A stretch of 64,000 bases of DNA from assembly GCF_014202075.1 (NCBI RefSeq), contig NZ_JACHFZ010000003.1:364936-428935 (forward strand), read 5' to 3'. Under the pieces are notes generated by a model. It saw nothing but the letters and a program-made list of their open reading frames with translations, was not told the DNA's origin and did not search any database. A program made the translations under genes and the position numbers. Shown piece after piece: positions 17,303-25,955 of the stretch. This DNA is from Brevundimonas basaltis (GTDB lineage: Bacteria > Pseudomonadota > Alphaproteobacteria > Caulobacterales > Caulobacteraceae). Every line of letters begins with the position of its first letter. Position 1 is the first letter of the stretch.

Positions 17303-17956
17303 CTAGATCTGGCTCATCTTCTGGCGGGCCTTGGCGAAGTACTGCCAGCCCGTCCAGAGGGTGACGAGGGCGGCGATCCACAGCAGGATGTAGGCGAAGG
17401 TCTGGAACGCCGGCAGCCACTCGAACGGGAGGCCGAAACCTTCCCACAGAGGGGCCAGGGCCAGTTGCAGAGCGGCCAGCGCCACCATCTGGAGAACCGT
17501 CTTCCACTTGGCCAGAAGCGTGACCGGCAGCTTGACCTTGCCGGCCACCGTCTCGCGCAGGGCTGACACGGCGAACTCACGGAACAGGATCAGGCCGCAG
17601 GGAATGGCGGCCTGCGGGACCGAGCCCCAGGCGAGCACGCCGAGGATGGCCCCGGTGATCAGCACCTTGTCGGCGATAGGGTCGAGGATGGCGCCCCAGC
17701 GTGTCGTGGCGTGCCAGCGGCGGGCCAGGAAACCATCCACCCAGTCCGTCGACGCGGCCACGATGAAGATCACGAAAGCCGTGCGCGCAAACCGGAACTG
17801 GTCGCTCGGGCTGAGCAGATCAGCCGGCAGGAAAGGCAGCCCCTGCGGCGCGGCGCCGGCCAGGATCAGGAACATCACCACCCCCGCGATCAGGCGCAGG
17901 CCCGTCAGGATGTTGGGGATGGGATTGGCGGGTTGGGTGGGGGTCATCGACGACAT
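17303..17956 (-). CDS. pgsA: CDP-diacylglycerol--glycerol-3-phosphate 3-phosphatidyltransferase
   Basis: Makes phosphatidylglycerol phosphate from CDP-diacylglycerol and glycerol-3-phosphate in the inner membrane, the committed step to phosphatidylglycerol and cardiolipin. The 217-residue product carries the CDP-alcohol phosphatidyltransferase signature DWVDGFLARRW...GAILDPIADK and about five membrane helices. It begins NIPNILTGLRL-like (PNPIPNILTGLRLIAG), as is typical of PgsA. Starts at 17956 and 17947 are both ATG and equally plausible. Confidence 0.94.
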   Translation of the reverse strand: MSSMTPTQPANPIPNILTGLRLIAGVVMFLILAGAAPQGLPFLPADLLSPSDQFRFARTAFVIFIVAASTDWVDGFLARRWHATTRWGAILDPIADKVLITGAILGVLAWGSVPQAAIPCGLILFREFAVSALRETVAGKVKLPVTLLAKWKTVLQMVALAALQLALAPLWEGFGLPFEWLPAFQTFAYILLWIAALVTLWTGWQYFAKARQKMSQI

Positions 17957-18016
17957 CCGTGTTCAACGCCGATCTGCCACGCTTCGCTGCATGAAGCGAG
18001 CGGTCAGGTGAGCCGT

Positions 18017-18643
18017 TCAGTCCAGCGCCTCGAACGGACCCGGCCCGTTCAGGGCGCGCAGGATGCCGTCAGCGATGCCGAAATGCAGGCCGCTGAGCAC
18101 CAGCGTGCCCGCGGCTTCCCGTTCGGCGATCCACGGAAAGGTGCGCAGGTTGTCGAGCGACAGGCGGACGATGGCTTCTTCCGACGCCTGTTCCACCTCA
18201 TCCGGTTCTACCGCTTCAGCCACGCGGCGCACCACCGGCGTGCCTTGGGCGATCCACGGGGCGACGAAGTCCTGAACGCTGTCAGGCGCTCCGCTGCGCA
18301 TGGCCGAGACGCCCCCGCAGTGGGCATGACCCATGACCACGATGCGGGAGACGCCGAGCACCATCACACCGAACTCCAGCGCGGCCGAGACGCCGTGCAG
18401 ATGGCCGTCGGGTTCATAGGGCGGGACGAGGTTGGCGACGTTACGCACGACGAACAACTGGCCCGGCGCGGCGTCGAAGATAAGGGCGGGGTCGGCGCGG
18501 CTGTCGGAGCAGGCGACGACCAGGGTGTGCGGCTTCTGCCCCTCGGCAGCGAGGGCTTCGTACTCGGCCTTCGCCTCCGCCCAGTGGCCCTCGCGGAAGC
18601 GGCGGTAGCCCGCGATCAAGGCGTTTCCTGCGTCCCCGGACAT
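18017..18643 (-). CDS. Beta-class carbonic anhydrase
   Basis: Interconverts CO2 and bicarbonate in the cytoplasm. The 208-residue product has the beta-CA zinc site: Cys and the Asp-Arg dyad in VVACSDSRADP, and the His and second Cys in GHAHCGGV. LFVVRNVANLVPPY is also characteristic. It is divergent from sbtA-sbtB, separated by about 230 bases, so the three genes plausibly form one inorganic-carbon module. ATGs at 18643 (MSGDAG, preceded by GAGACGAG) and 18658 are both possible starts; the frame stays open further upstream but is not family-like. Confidence 0.93.
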   Translation of the reverse strand: MSGDAGNALIAGYRRFREGHWAEAKAEYEALAAEGQKPHTLVVACSDSRADPALIFDAAPGQLFVVRNVANLVPPYEPDGHLHGVSAALEFGVMVLGVSRIVVMGHAHCGGVSAMRSGAPDSVQDFVAPWIAQGTPVVRRVAEAVEPDEVEQASEEAIVRLSLDNLRTFPWIAEREAAGTLVLSGLHFGIADGILRALNGPGPFEALD

Positions 18644-18875
18644 CTGCACTCGTCTCATCCCGATAATTTGCGGCCGCCCGGCGATTGCCGGGTCCGAGCC
18701 TGCCTCAACAGTCACGCGTCCCCGGTCCGAAAGGCGGATCCAGACGACGGGTGTGATCGACAACCAGCCTCCCGGGGCCGTTGACCGGAGATCGGGCTTG
18801 GCAACCCTCTCCAGAACCGGCTAGGCCCAAGAAACCAGCCCTGCTTCCGCGATTCAGCACATCCGGGAAACCCCT

Positions 18876-19880
18876 GTGAACGAATTTCTTCAGCTCGCTG
18901 CGGGCAATCTTCTATCGCCGATGGTGCTGTTTTTCGCCTTGGGCGTGACGGCCGGCTGGCTGAAGTCCGACCTCGCCCTGCCCGAAGCGGTCAGCAAGGG
19001 GCTGTCGCTCTATCTGATGCTGGCGATCGGCTTCAAGGGCGGAGCCGAACTCGCGGCCAGCGGCCTGACCGGGACGATCGCAGTCGCCCTGGTTCTGGCT
19101 ATAGCGCTCAGCTTCACTCTCCCCGTGCTTGCCTACGGGCTGCTCCGGTCCCTTGGGCGACTTGACGTCACCAACGCAGCGGCCATCGCGGCGCACTACG
19201 GCTCCGTCAGCGTTGTGACCTTCGTCGCCGCCACCGGCTTTCTGGGTAACCGGGGCATTCCGTTCGAAGGCTACGTCGTGGCCATGATGGCGCTGATGGA
19301 GACGCCAGCCATCGTCACCGGCCTGCTGCTCGCCCGACGCGCCCGGAGCGCCGCCGGCGCCGAGGCGGCGGCGCTCCGCACCCCGCTGTTCTCCAGGGAT
19401 GTGGCCCGCGAGGTCTTCCTCAGCGGCAGCGTCGTCCTGCTGGTCGGAAGTTTCGCCATTGGCTGGGCCACCGGCGAAAAGGGCCTGGCGATCATGGCCC
19501 CGGCGATCGTCGACCCCTTCAAGGCCGTCATCGCCGTCTTCCTGCTCGACATGGGTCTTCTGGTCGGGCGTCGACTGCCCGACTTCCGGGCAGTCGGATG
19601 GCGCGTCATGGCCTTCGGCCTCTACATGCCGGTCATTGGCGGGACGATCGGCCTGCTGTCCGCCCATGCCATCGGCCTGTCCCCGGGCGGCGTGACGCTC
19701 GTCGCCGTGCTCGCCGCGAGCGCCTCCTACATCGTGGTGCCCGCGGCCATGAGGATGGCGCTGCCCAAGGCCAATCCGGCGGTCTATGTCACCCTGTCCC
19801 TGGCCGTAACCTTCCCGTTCAATCTGATTGTCGGCATTCCACTCTATAACGCGGCGGCGCGGCTCCTCGCCGCGATGTAG
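18876..19880 (+). CDS. sbtA: SbtA-type sodium-dependent bicarbonate transporter
   Basis: A 334-residue inner-membrane protein of the SbtA (DUF897) family, high-affinity Na+/HCO3- symporters first characterised in cyanobacteria. It has about ten membrane helices in two inverted halves: LSPMVLFFALGVTAGWLKSD, then SKGLSLYLMLAIGFKGGAEL in the first, and the conserved AIAAHYGSVSVVTFVAA and ALMETPAIVTGLLLARR blocks. The start is GTG at 18876. The next gene, 20 bases downstream, encodes the PII-like partner SbtB, and a carbonic anhydrase gene is divergent. Substrate is assigned from family and context; no photosynthesis genes are seen. Confidence 0.88.
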   Translation: MNEFLQLAAGNLLSPMVLFFALGVTAGWLKSDLALPEAVSKGLSLYLMLAIGFKGGAELAASGLTGTIAVALVLAIALSFTLPVLAYGLLRSLGRLDVTNAAAIAAHYGSVSVVTFVAATGFLGNRGIPFEGYVVAMMALMETPAIVTGLLLARRARSAAGAEAAALRTPLFSRDVAREVFLSGSVVLLVGSFAIGWATGEKGLAIMAPAIVDPFKAVIAVFLLDMGLLVGRRLPDFRAVGWRVMAFGLYMPVIGGTIGLLSAHAIGLSPGGVTLVAVLAASASYIVVPAAMRMALPKANPAVYVTLSLAVTFPFNLIVGIPLYNAAARLLAAM

Positions 19881-19900
19881 CGCGAAAGGACCCTTCCCCG

Positions 19901-20209
19901 ATGCAGCTCTACAAGAAGAAGAAGCTCGAGATCATCGTCGAGGCGGCCCGCTCGCGCGCCATCATCGAGATGGTCGAGAAGGCGGGCGCCCACGGCTACA
20001 CAGTGGTTCCCCAGGTATCCGGCAAGGGTAATCGCGGAGTGCGCGACGACGCCCATCTCTCCGACGTGTTCCGAAATGTGATGATCATCGTCATCGCCGC
20101 CGAGGACATCGCGCACCGCATTGTCGACCAGTCCCAGCCCCTGCTGGAACACTATGCTGGGATCGTTGTGGTGTCGGATGTCGAAGTGGTCCGCGACGAG
20201 CATTTCTAG
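19901..20209 (+). CDS. sbtB: PII-like signalling protein SbtB
   Basis: A 102-residue PII-fold protein that in cyanobacteria binds adenyl nucleotides (cAMP, AMP, ADP, ATP) and closes SbtA. Matching blocks are KAGAHGYTVVP, the T-loop start SGKGNRGVR, and the last strand HYAGIVVVSDVEVVRDEHF. The protein stops there, without the C-terminal redox extension (two cysteines in a CGPxGC-like motif) known from many cyanobacterial SbtB proteins. It is directly downstream of sbtA, so co-transcription is likely. It converges on uvrC with only 21 bases between stops. Confidence 0.87.
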   Translation: MQLYKKKKLEIIVEAARSRAIIEMVEKAGAHGYTVVPQVSGKGNRGVRDDAHLSDVFRNVMIIVIAAEDIAHRIVDQSQPLLEHYAGIVVVSDVEVVRDEHF

Positions 20210-20230
20210 CTCCGCCCGCCCCTTTGAACC

Positions 20231-22123
20231 TTACGCCTTCCTGAAGAAGGCGTGGATGCGCTCGGCGAGGGCGTGGCTGACGCCCTCGACTTTTTCCAGA
20301 TCGACCACCGCAGCGCGGCTGACGCCCTTGGCCGAGCCGAAAGCGTGCAACAGGGCCTTCTTGCGGCCGGGACCGACGCCCTCGATCTCATCGAGCGGAT
20401 TGCGCTTGATGTCCATCGAGCGGCGCTTGGCGTGGGCGCCGTTGGCGAAGCGGTGCGCCTCGTCGCGCAGACGCTGGATGTAGTAAAGCGCCGGCGACTT
20501 GAGCGGCAGCATGAAGGGCGGCTTGCCGGGCATGAAGAAATGCTCCTTGCCGGCGTCGCGGTCGGGGCCCTTGGCGACGCCGACGGCGAGGATGTCGTCG
20601 AGGCCCAGATCGGCCAGCACCGCCTGGACTTCGGCCAATTGGCCGGCCCCGCCGTCGATCAGCAGCAGATCAGGGCGCTCGACCGCCTCGCCCTCGTCCT
20701 CGTCCTTGACCAGCCGGGTGAAGCGGCGGCGCATGACTTCGCGCATCATGCCGTAGTCGTCGCCGGGAGTCAGAACCTCGCCGCGGATGTTGAACTTGCG
20801 GTACTGGTTCTTGCGGAAACCCTCCGGCCCGGCCACGACCATGCCGCCGACCGCGTTGCTGCCCGAGATGTGGGCGTTGTCGTAGATCTCGATCCGCTCC
20901 GGACGACTGTCCAGACCGAAGGCCTCGCAGACCTCGTCGAGGATTTTCGACTGGGCCGAGGTCTCGGCCATCTTGCGGCCGAGCGCTTCGCGGGCGTTGG
21001 TCAGGGCGTGGTCGACCAGGGCTTTTCGGTCGCCTCTCTGCGGCCGTTCGACGCTGACGACGCGGCGGCCGTCGGCCACCTTCGCCTTCATCGAGAAGGC
21101 CTCCTCGAGTAGATCCTTCTCGTGCGGGACGACGTTGGACAGTATCTGCCGAGGGACCGGCTTGTCCTCGTAGAACTGACCGAGGAAGGCGGCGAGGATT
21201 TCCGGATCGGTGTCGCTGCGGTCGACGCGCGGGAAGTAGGCGCGGCCGCCCCAGTTCTGGCCGGCGCGGTAGAAGAAGACCTGCACGCAGGCCTGACCGC
21301 CGTCGGAGTGCAGGGCGAAAACGTCAGCCTCCGCCACGCTCTCGGCGGTGACCGAGTTCTCCATGGCGATGGCCGACAAGGCGCGGATGCGGTCGCGGAC
21401 GCGGGCGGCCTGCTCGAAATCCATGGCGTCGGAGGCCGCCTGCATTTCCCTGGACAACCGGCCGATGACGGCGCGCGACTTGCCGCGCAGGAAGGCTTCG
21501 GCCTCGTCGACCAGGGCGCCGTAGTCGTCCAGCGAGATCAGGCCCGTGCAGGGGGCCGAACAGCGCTTGATCTGGTGCAGCATGCACGGCCGTGTGCGGG
21601 TCTCGTAGACGCTGTCCGAACAGGAGCGCAGCAGGAAGGCCTTCTGCAGGGTGGTCAGGGTGCGGTTTACGGCCCAGGTCGAAGCGAAGGGGCCGAAATA
21701 GTCACCCTTCAGGGTGTGGGCCCCACGATGCTTGCGGACCTGGGGCGCGCGGTGGTCGCGGCGGATCATCAGCTCGGCGAACGACTTGTCGTCGCGCAGC
21801 ACCACATTGAAACGGGGCTTGAGCTTCTTGATGAAGTTGGATTCGAGCAGCAGGGCCTCGGTCTCGGAGGCCGTGACCACGAGCTCCATCGAGCGGGTCA
21901 GCGACACCATCAGGCCGATGCGCTGGGTGTGGAAGCGCCCCTGCGCATACTGGAGGATGCGCTTCTTCAGCGACCGCGCCTTACCGACATAGAGGCAGGC
22001 GCCATCCTCGCCATACATGCGATAGACGCCCGGCTTGTCGGGCGCACGCCGGGCCTCGTCGCGGATCAGGTCGGCGGCGACCAGCGAGGGCGGCGAATCG
22101 GCGGGCAGGCTCTCCTCGGTCAT
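20231..22123 (-). CDS. uvrC: UvrABC system protein C
   Basis: The dual-incision nuclease of nucleotide excision repair. The product (630 residues from the ATG at 22123, MTEESLP) has the N-terminal GIY-YIG nuclease ([20 protein letters not shown]), a cysteine cluster in [20 protein letters not shown] with CSAPC, and a UVR motif around [13 protein letters not shown]. The RNase H-like 5'-nuclease domain ([31 protein letters not shown]) and C-terminal helix-hairpin-helix pair complete it. The open frame extends 14 codons upstream, without support. The partner uvrB is at the left edge of the window. Confidence 0.98.
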   Translation of the reverse strand: MTEESLPADSPPSLVAADLIRDEARRAPDKPGVYRMYGEDGACLYVGKARSLKKRILQYAQGRFHTQRIGLMVSLTRSMELVVTASETEALLLESNFIKKLKPRFNVVLRDDKSFAELMIRRDHRAPQVRKHRGAHTLKGDYFGPFASTWAVNRTLTTLQKAFLLRSCSDSVYETRTRPCMLHQIKRCSAPCTGLISLDDYGALVDEAEAFLRGKSRAVIGRLSREMQAASDAMDFEQAARVRDRIRALSAIAMENSVTAESVAEADVFALHSDGGQACVQVFFYRAGQNWGGRAYFPRVDRSDTDPEILAAFLGQFYEDKPVPRQILSNVVPHEKDLLEEAFSMKAKVADGRRVVSVERPQRGDRKALVDHALTNAREALGRKMAETSAQSKILDEVCEAFGLDSRPERIEIYDNAHISGSNAVGGMVVAGPEGFRKNQYRKFNIRGEVLTPGDDYGMMREVMRRRFTRLVKDEDEGEAVERPDLLLIDGGAGQLAEVQAVLADLGLDDILAVGVAKGPDRDAGKEHFFMPGKPPFMLPLKSPALYYIQRLRDEAHRFANGAHAKRRSMDIKRNPLDEIEGVGPGRKKALLHAFGSAKGVSRAAVVDLEKVEGVSHALAERIHAFFRKA

Positions 22124-22139
22124 CGGGACCGATATAGGC

Positions 22140-22586
22140 CTAGAATTTCCGGACCATAAGAACACCGGCGATTACGAGGCCGATACCGGCGACGCGGCCG
22201 AGGCTGATCGGATGCTTCGGCATCCCCATCGCCCCGAAATGGTCGAGCACCAGGCTGAGCAGTAACTGGCCCGCGACCATCAGTATGATGGTGGTCGCCA
22301 CGCCCAGCCGGGGCACGCCCCAAGCCGCCGCCACCACGAAGATCGCGCCATAAAGTCCACCTATCCAAGCATACCAGGGCAGCGCCCGCGAGGCGGCGAT
22401 ATCCGGCCGGACCTGCAGGACGACCGCGAGGACGCCCAAGGCCGCCGTCCCGACCGCGAACGACACGAAGGCCGCGTTCACCGGTGATCCGACCGCCCCC
22501 ATCATCCTGGCGTTCGTCGGGGCCTGCAGCGCAGTGGCGGCGCCGCCCAGAACGACGGCCAGGATGGCGAGGAGCGAAGGGTTCAT
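22140..22586 (-). CDS. DMT-family inner-membrane protein (DUF606/YdcZ type)
   Basis: A 148-residue membrane protein with five hydrophobic segments, typical of the half-size drug/metabolite transporter branch DUF606. Markers are [20 protein letters not shown] at the N-terminus and [17 protein letters not shown] in the middle. Such proteins probably work as dimers; the substrate is unknown. It lies between the broken NUDIX gene (nine bases upstream) and uvrC (16 bases downstream) on the same strand, so the three may have formed one transcript. Confidence 0.85.
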   Translation of the reverse strand: MNPSLLAILAVVLGGAATALQAPTNARMMGAVGSPVNAAFVSFAVGTAALGVLAVVLQVRPDIAASRALPWYAWIGGLYGAIFVVAAAWGVPRLGVATTIILMVAGQLLLSLVLDHFGAMGMPKHPISLGRVAGIGLVIAGVLMVRKF

Positions 22587-22595
22587 CGGGTTTCG

Positions 22596-23068
22596 CTACC
22601 AGCTTGTGGCGCTCTCCGCATCGCCGAAAATCTCGACCAGCCGGTCCCGGGTCGCGCGGTGGGTGTCGTCTGGCAGGGCGCGGGGGTCGAACCAGCCGAT
22701 CTCGGCGATCTCGCCACGGCTGGAGCGGTCGGTCAGGGTGAAGCGGTCGATGCGGTAGACGAGGACGTGATCGCCGCGAAAGAAGCGCTCGTTGGAGTGG
22801 ACGCTGACCAGCACCGGGCGGCCCTCGATTATGACGCCAGCCTCCTCGCGCATCTCCCGGACCAGGGCCGCCTCGCAGGTTTGCCCGCGCTCGACGCCGC
22901 CGCCCGGCAACCACCAGCCGTGCAGATAGGTGTGTTTGACCAGCAGGACGCGGCCTCGCCGTCCACCGTCACGCCGCGCACGCCCAGCGTCATGCCCCGG
23001 CTGATCCGCGACCAGGCGAAGAACAGCGGACGGGTGAGGGGCTCGATCCGCGTGCGCCACGTCGTCAT
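22596..23068 (-). pseudogene. NUDIX hydrolase interrupted by a one-base frameshift
   Basis: Read from the ATG at 23068 the product begins MTTWRTRIEPLTRPLFFAWS and continues to GVRGVTVDGE, a usual NUDIX start. The rest of the domain, RVLLVKHTYLHGWWLPGGGV then ERGQTCEAALVREMREEAGV (the NUDIX box GX5EX7REUXEEXGU), is in another frame. One missing base in the run at about 22953-22956 would join them as DGEGRVLLVKH. Either the gene is recently inactivated or the assembly lost a base. Intact, it would encode a ~157-residue nucleotide-diphosphate hydrolase. Confidence 0.8.
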
Positions 23069-23147
23069 GGAGAGAACGATAGGGCCTGCCGTCGGCTTGA
23101 ACAGCCGGGCCGCGCGCTTTATTGGCGGCGCAGCACAGGAGCATCGC

Positions 23148-23228
23148 ATGCTGGCCCTCTACATCATCCTCGGCTTCGTGGCCGTCCTCGCCGCGATCAA
23201 TTTCATCGAGTTCGGCCGGGTTGACTGA
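23148..23228 (+). CDS. 26-residue single-helix membrane peptide
   Basis: A short frame with a good Shine-Dalgarno sequence (AGGAG, six bases before the ATG) encodes 26 residues, starting MLALYIILGFVAVLAAINF and ending EFGRVD: one predicted membrane helix with a short charged tail. Its stop overlaps the TTG start region of the SDR gene at 23221, so it could couple translation of that gene. No homologue is recognised. The alternative is a chance frame in the SDR leader. Confidence 0.5.
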   Translation: MLALYIILGFVAVLAAINFIEFGRVD

Positions 23229-23979
23229 GCCGTCGGCCCGGACCGGGGCCGTCCTCGTCACCGGCGGGGCGAAACGGATCGGGCGCGCCATCTGTCTGGA
23301 ACTGGCCGTCGCCGGTTTCGACATCGCTGTCCACCATCACACCTCGGATGACGAGGCCGCCGAGCTGGTCCGCGATATTGAAGGCCTCGGACGCCGGGCT
23401 GTCGCCCTGTCCGCGGATCTGACGGATGTTGTCGCGACCCACGAACTGGTGGGCCGCGCGTCGGAGGCGTTGGGACCGCTGTCGGTGCTGGTCAACAACG
23501 CCTCGGTGTTCGAGGACGACCGGCTGGACACCATCACCGGCGATAGCTGGAACGCGCATCTGGACACCAATCTGCGGGCGCCGGTGTTGCTGGCCCAGGT
23601 TTTCGCACGTCAGGCGCCGGAAGGGGCGGCGATCGTCAACATCCTCGATCAGCGAGTGCTGAAGCCGGACCCGCGCTTCTTCTCCTACGCATTGTCGAAA
23701 GCGGCCCTGTGGCACGCCACCCGCACCATGGCCCAGGCGCTGGCGCCGCGCATCCGCGTCAATGGCGTGGGACCGGGGCCGACCCTGCCGTCGGTGCACC
23801 AGACCGGCGAGGAATTCGCCGCCGAGGCTGCGGCGGTGCCGCTGCAACGCGCCGGTAATCCCGAGGCCGTCGCGGCCGCCGTGCGATGGCTGGTGGACGC
23901 GGCGCTGGTGACGGGTCAGATGATCGCCGTCGACGGGGGCCAGCACCTGGCCTGGAAGACCCCGGACATCGTGGAGTAG
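23221..23979 (+). CDS. SDR family oxidoreductase, pteridine-reductase-like
   Basis: A short-chain dehydrogenase of about 252 residues. The NAD(P) site is GAVLVTGGAKRIGRAIC, a form common in pteridine reductases and FolM; LVNNASVFEDD follows, and the catalytic Tyr/Lys pair lies in SYALSKAAL. The end block, TGQMIAVDGGQHLAW, is typical. It lies three bases upstream of folB, supporting a role in pterin/folate metabolism by context only. No ATG fits the domain start; the TTG at 23221, overlapping the end of the small peptide gene, is chosen. Confidence 0.87.
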   Translation: MTEPSARTGAVLVTGGAKRIGRAICLELAVAGFDIAVHHHTSDDEAAELVRDIEGLGRRAVALSADLTDVVATHELVGRASEALGPLSVLVNNASVFEDDRLDTITGDSWNAHLDTNLRAPVLLAQVFARQAPEGAAIVNILDQRVLKPDPRFFSYALSKAALWHATRTMAQALAPRIRVNGVGPGPTLPSVHQTGEEFAAEAAAVPLQRAGNPEAVAAAVRWLVDAALVTGQMIAVDGGQHLAWKTPDIVE

Positions 23980-23982
23980 CCC

Positions 23983-24387
23983 GTGGCCGCCTCATCCCCC
24001 CTGCCCTTCCCGGGCGCCGACGCCGCGCCGGGTATTCGCCGCGAAGGCCTGAACGTCTTCGTGCGCGGGCTGGAGGTGGCGGCGGGCATCGGCGTGCACG
24101 ACCACGAGTTGGGCCGACTGCAGCGGCTGGTCATCGACGTGACGCTGGAACTGGCCCCGGCGGCGATCGAGCGGTTGGCGGACACCATCAACTACGAAGC
24201 GGTGGTCGAGGCGGCTCGAGTCATCGTGGCCGAGGGCCATGTCGGCCTGGTGGAGACCTTCGCCGAGCGGCTGGCTCTCGCCATGTTGGCGGACGGCCGG
24301 GTACGGCGCTGCACGGTGCGGATCGAGAAGCCGGGCGCGCTGGACGGCGCTGCTGCTCCCGGGTGCGAGGTAATTCTGGCGCGCTGA
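23983..24387 (+). CDS. folB: Dihydroneopterin aldolase
   Basis: Converts 7,8-dihydroneopterin to 6-hydroxymethyl-7,8-dihydropterin and glycolaldehyde in folate synthesis. The 134-residue product has NVFVRGLEVAAGIGVHDHEL at the start of the T-fold, the conserved INYEAVVEA, and the late block VRIEKPGAL with the catalytic lysine. It starts at GTG 23983, three bases after the SDR stop. The next folate enzyme, folP, is at 60.5 kb. The N-terminal ~15 residues and the C-terminal GAAAPGCEVILAR tail are variable in the family. Confidence 0.92.
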   Translation: MAASSPLPFPGADAAPGIRREGLNVFVRGLEVAAGIGVHDHELGRLQRLVIDVTLELAPAAIERLADTINYEAVVEAARVIVAEGHVGLVETFAERLALAMLADGRVRRCTVRIEKPGALDGAAAPGCEVILAR

Positions 24388-24445
24388 ACCGGTTGCGCCC
24401 CCGACGGCGGACCGTCATTCTGATACGAGAACACGAAAGACCCCC

Positions 24446-25132
24446 ATGGCCGAACCCGGCGATCCGAACGCGCCCGATGATCACGACGACCTGATCGGCT
24501 TCGCGTCGCCCGCGTCGCTGCAGGGCCGCGCCCGTTCGTCGGAGACGCCGGTCGGGGCCGGGTCCGAAGCCGTGGCCGGGTCGGAAATCAGCTCCCCCGG
24601 GTCCGAGACCGAACCCGACCTGTTCACCGCTCCCGCCGCAGCCACCACCCCGGTAGAGCCGGAACCCGACCCCGCTGAGCCGCCGTCCCCGGTTGAAACC
24701 CCGCCAGCAGAACCGGCGCCGGTCGCAGCCGCTTCCATCTTCGAACCCTCGCCCGAGTTCTCGGCCCGCCAGCGGCGACGCGAGCCTCCGGCCATTCCAG
24801 GAGGCGGCATGGGCTTGTACGCTGTCTATTCCCTAATCCTCTTCGCCGTCCCCACGCTGGGAGTCTCGGCGATCATCGGCCTGCTCGCCGTCACCGGCCG
24901 CCCCGGCCCGGAGGAGCCGCTGGCGCAATCACACTTCATCTATCAGCAGCGCACCCTGTGGGCCGCCGCCGTGGCGGTGATGATAGGGCTGATTTTCTTC
25001 CTGGTTCCGTTCGGACTGGGACCGGCCATCATGTTCATCGCCGCGCTGTGGCTGGTCGCTCGTGGGGCCGCCGGGGTGTGGACATTGAAGGCGGTGCGGC
25101 CGATCGCCGACCCCCGTAGCTGGTGGATCTGA
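24446..25132 (+). CDS. Membrane protein with Pro/Glu-rich N-terminal region
   Basis: A 228-residue protein of unknown function. Residues 1-~115 are low-complexity and rich in Pro, Glu, Ala and Ser, so probably disordered and cytoplasmic. Residues ~120-228 hold three hydrophobic segments (YAVYSLILFAVPTLGVSAII, AAAVAVMIGLIFFLVPFG, MFIAALWLVARGAAG) and end with KAVRPIADPRSWWI. The C-terminal half resembles DUF4870-type small membrane proteins such as the next gene, which starts 11 bases downstream, so the pair is likely co-expressed. Confidence 0.75.
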   Translation: MAEPGDPNAPDDHDDLIGFASPASLQGRARSSETPVGAGSEAVAGSEISSPGSETEPDLFTAPAAATTPVEPEPDPAEPPSPVETPPAEPAPVAAASIFEPSPEFSARQRRREPPAIPGGGMGLYAVYSLILFAVPTLGVSAIIGLLAVTGRPGPEEPLAQSHFIYQQRTLWAAAVAVMIGLIFFLVPFGLGPAIMFIAALWLVARGAAGVWTLKAVRPIADPRSWWI

Positions 25133-25143
25133 AGGAGCTCGCC

Positions 25144-25542
25144 ATGACTTCCACCCCTCCCCGGGACGAACCCGTCTTCCGCAGCGGCGGACATGGAGAC
25201 GGCAAGGTCGCCGCTCTCGTCGCCTGGGCGCTGTATATTCTGTCAATCCCGAGCGCGAACATCCTGGTGCTGGTGGGTCTCGTCGTGGCATATGCCGGAC
25301 GCAGCTCCGCGACGGGGCTGGCCCTGGAGCACCTCAACGCCCAGATTCGTCTGTTCTGGTCGGTATTCTGGTGGACCATCGCCTGCTGGATCGCGATCGC
25401 CGTCAGCGTCGTCGCCAGCGTGATCCTGATCGGCATTCCGTTCCTGATCGTGTTTGCGTTGCTGTGGTTCCTGATCAGTGTCTGGTTCACGGTGAAGAGC
25501 ATCTTCGGCCTGATCAACCTGCTGGGCGACCGGGCGCCCTGA
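25144..25542 (+). CDS. DUF4870-like small membrane protein
   Basis: A 132-residue membrane protein with three to four helices and the DUF4870/Tic20-like pattern. VAALVAWALYILSIPSANIL leads to a short loop with HLNAQIRLFWSVFWWTIA, then a long hydrophobic stretch (AIAVSVVASVILIGIPFLIV). The start is the ATG at 25144 with GGAGCTC upstream. It follows the Pro-rich membrane protein and probably shares its transcript. Function unknown. Confidence 0.8.
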   Translation: MTSTPPRDEPVFRSGGHGDGKVAALVAWALYILSIPSANILVLVGLVVAYAGRSSATGLALEHLNAQIRLFWSVFWWTIACWIAIAVSVVASVILIGIPFLIVFALLWFLISVWFTVKSIFGLINLLGDRAP

Positions 25543-25661
25543 GGGTCTGCGGGCGACCACGACAGCGGATTCATCGCGGTCGCAGCCGGCGGGGAACAGA
25601 CGGCCGACGCCGGAGTTGGCCCTGCGTCGGGTCGCCGACGCAGTGACGGAGTCCATTCCCC

Positions 25662-25949
25662 ATGACCGATCTACGCGATGTCACCGCCGACCAGCGGTTT
25701 GAACAGGGCTTCACCGACGCCGACGGGCAGACGCGGACGGTGTTCGCCGACTACGCCGTCCAGGGGAATATACGGGTCATCCTGCACGTCGAGGCCGACC
25801 CCGCGCTCCGGGGCTCCGGCGCCGCCGGGACGTTCATGCAGGCGCTGGCCGAACATGCCCGCGCGGAAGGTCTGAAGCTGGCCCCTCGGTGCAGCTACGC
25901 CGTGGCCTGGCTCAAGCGGCACGGGGAGTACGACGACATCGCCGCCTGA
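25662..25949 (+). CDS. Short GNAT-type N-acetyltransferase (YjdJ-like)
   Basis: A 95-residue protein of the small GNAT_2/YjdJ branch. It has an acetyl-CoA-binding turn in EADPALRGSGAAGTFMQALA and the closing CSYAVAWLKRHGEYDDI block, which is characteristic of this branch. The substrate is unknown. It follows a 119-base gap after the DUF4870-like gene and converges on the SDR at 25956 with six bases between. Confidence 0.88.
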   Translation: MTDLRDVTADQRFEQGFTDADGQTRTVFADYAVQGNIRVILHVEADPALRGSGAAGTFMQALAEHARAEGLKLAPRCSYAVAWLKRHGEYDDIAA

Positions 25950-25955
25950 CGGCGG

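Noticed and set aside
24446..25132. Possible TonB-like role for the Pro/Glu-rich membrane protein.
   Set aside because: The Pro-rich part precedes the membrane helices and there is no C-terminal TonB domain.
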